Shown here piece by piece: positions 5,035-6,288 of a stretch of 6,288 nucleotides of DNA. Below the pieces are notes generated by a model, which was given only the letters and a program-made list of their open reading frames with translations, was not told the origin of the DNA and searched no databases. Location of the stretch: positions 1 to 6,288 of the forward strand of contig CAIWHY010000188.1 in NCBI GenBank assembly GCA_903912585.1, given 5' to 3'. Source of the DNA: an uncultured Thermoleophilia bacterium (GTDB lineage Bacteria > Actinomycetota > Thermoleophilia > UBA2241). How positions within the stretch are numbered: position 1 is the first letter of the stretch; each line of letters starts with the position of its first letter. The translations under genes were made by a program, and so were the position numbers.

Positions 5035-6162
5035 ATGAAGTTCACGTGCGATCGCTCAGCGTTGGTCGACAAACTCGCGATCCTCGCTCGCGGCGTGTCC
5101 ACGCGCAGCGCCCTTCCGGTGTTGTCCGGGATCCTCTTGCAGGCGGCGGAAGGCAGGCTCAACCTCTTCTCCACCGACATGGAGCTCTCGCTCAAGGCGA
5201 CGATGGCCACCGAGGCCGAGCGCGACGGCGAGATCGTCGTCCCGGCGCGCCTCTTCACCGACGTCGTCCGCAACTTGTCTGGCGACCGGGTCGTCGTCGA
5301 GGCTGGTGAGGCCGCCGTCAAGGTGACCGCCGGCCGGGCGGAGTTCTCGCTCAACGCCTGGTCGGCGAGCGACTTTCCGCAGACGTCCACGTTCGACACG
5401 TCCGGCGGCTTCGGCATGAGTCGCGAGCCGTTCGTCGAGACCCTCAACAAAGTGGGCCGCGCCGCCAGTCGCGACGAGACGCGGCCCATCCTCACCGGCG
5501 TCCTCATGACGATCCTCGGCGACACCCTCAAGATGGTCGCCACCGACAGCTACCGGCTGGCGGTCAAGGAGACCAAGCTCGAGAAGTCGCTGGAGACAGA
5601 GGTCCAGGCCATCGTCCCGGTCAAGGCGCTCACCGAGGTCGCCCGTCTCGCTTCGTCGATGGGCGAAGGCGAGATCGAAGTGGCGATCGGCGAGAACCAG
5701 GCGCTCTTCAAGCTGACCGACCCGACGGGTGACGTCTGGGTCGCTTCACGCCTCATCGACGGCCAGTTTCCCAACTACAAGCAGTTGCTGCCGGACTCGT
5801 TCGACCACGAGGTCACTCTCGCCCGCGATGAGTTCATGGGCGTCGCGCGGCGCGTCAGCCTGCTCGCGCAGAAGAACGCGCCGCTTCGTCTGTCCTTCGC
5901 GGCCGGCAAGCTCACGATGCGCGCCCTCACGCAGGACGTCGGCCAGGCGGAAGAGTCGGTCGACGTCGACTTCGCCGGCGACGAAGCGTTCGAGATCGGC
6001 TTCAACCCCGCGTACCTCATCGACGGCATAGATGCCATCGCAGGAGCCGAGGTGCTGCTGCGCTTCACGAGTCCTCTGCGGCCCGGGCTCATCAGCGGCA
6101 AGTCGGGCGAGCACGGAGGGGAGTTCGTCTACCTCATCATGCCGATTCGGCTGAGCAACTGA
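5035..6162 (+). CDS. dnaN: DNA polymerase III subunit beta (sliding clamp)
   Basis: The ring-shaped processivity clamp that holds DNA polymerase III and other repair and replication partners on DNA. Its 375 residues are a normal full length, made of three similar clamp domains (roughly 1-120, 130-250 and 255-375). Recognisable stretches are the MKF start, LPVLSGILL, SASDFPQ, the central ATDSYRLAV motif, DGQFPNY, and the C-terminal YLIMPIRL (366-373), which closes the partner-binding groove. The start is supported by the AAGGAG site. It is separated from dnaA by 270 bp carrying the second DnaA-box cluster and overlaps the next gene at its stop codon if that gene starts at CTG. No anomalies are seen. 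Confidence 0.97.
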   Translation: MKFTCDRSALVDKLAILARGVSTRSALPVLSGILLQAAEGRLNLFSTDMELSLKATMATEAERDGEIVVPARLFTDVVRNLSGDRVVVEAGEAAVKVTAGRAEFSLNAWSASDFPQTSTFDTSGGFGMSREPFVETLNKVGRAASRDETRPILTGVLMTILGDTLKMVATDSYRLAVKETKLEKSLETEVQAIVPVKALTEVARLASSMGEGEIEVAIGENQALFKLTDPTGDVWVASRLIDGQFPNYKQLLPDSFDHEVTLARDEFMGVARRVSLLAQKNAPLRLSFAAGKLTMRALTQDVGQAEESVDVDFAGDEAFEIGFNPAYLIDGIDAIAGAEVLLRFTSPLRPGLISGKSGEHGGEFVYLIMPIRLSN

Positions 6163-6288
6163 ACGACGTCACCGTCAACGGGCCGCTGCCGCTCGGTTCG
6201 TTCCTCAAGCTGACCGGCGCCGCGTCCACCGGCGGCCACGCCAAGCTGCTGGTCCAGAACGGCGAAGTGACCGTGAACGGTGCAGATC
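6159..6288 (+). CDS. S4-domain RNA-binding protein, YaaA/RlbA-like (partial, cut by window end)
   Basis: The first 43 codons of a small S4-domain protein of the kind usually found between dnaN and recF. The visible part contains PLGSFLKLTGAASTGG followed by HAKLLVQNGEVTVNG, the classic S4 RNA-binding helix-turn pattern. Bacterial members are thought to act in ribosome assembly. There is no ATG, GTG or TTG in frame between the S4 core and well inside dnaN. A CTG at 6159-6161 overlaps the dnaN TGA (CTGA) and gives a leader of the family's usual length (about 11 residues before LGSFL), so I place the start there with moderate confidence. A CTG at 6186 is the only other candidate and would shorten the leader. 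Translation would then depend on ribosomes finishing dnaN. Confidence 0.85.
   Translation, partial: MNDVTVNGPLPLGSFLKLTGAASTGGHAKLLVQNGEVTVNGAD

Noticed and set aside
1..6288. CRISPR arrays, insertion sequences, tRNA or rRNA genes
   Set aside because: No repeated spacer pattern, transposase-like protein, terminal inverted repeats or RNA-gene signatures were seen.

Overview
The window is chromosomal DNA from a GC-rich bacterium, most likely an actinobacterial lineage. This rests on the GC-rich third codon positions, a probable leaderless promoter and the GC-adapted DnaA and DnaN. The class cannot be fixed from sequence alone. The window spans the replication origin: transcription diverges at an intergenic region rich in DnaA boxes (1806-2426), so genes on both sides run away from it, as is usual at oriC.

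Left side, minus strand (1-1937): a putative promoter and a TPP riboswitch lead into a tightly packed operon. Its genes are a ThiT-type thiamine transporter S-component, a thiamine pyrophosphokinase and a VanZ-family membrane protein, each junction overlapping by a few bases. ThiT with an energising ECF module would bring thiamine in, the kinase would turn it into TPP, and TPP would shut the leader off. The Shine-Dalgarno sequence lies in the riboswitch's closing region. The riboswitch carries an unusual 33-nt insert made of two back-to-back hairpins.

Centre and right, plus strand (1990-6288): the first DnaA-box cluster lies at 2012-2336. A probable leaderless promoter follows and drives a two-domain protein with a GHKL-type ATPase domain and a winged helix-turn-helix. 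Next come dnaA, a second DnaA-box cluster with an AT-rich stretch (candidate unwinding element), dnaN, and the start of an S4-domain (YaaA/RlbA-like) gene cut by the window edge. This looks like a bipartite origin flanking dnaA.

The most unusual points are: the ATPase-wHTH protein heading the dnaA operon, a candidate nucleotide-sensing regulator of initiation; the lack of any conventional start codon at the expected place for both dnaA and the S4 gene, each of which has a CTG overlapping the upstream TGA; DnaA substitutions in the P-loop and in the DNA-binding signature; and the riboswitch insert.
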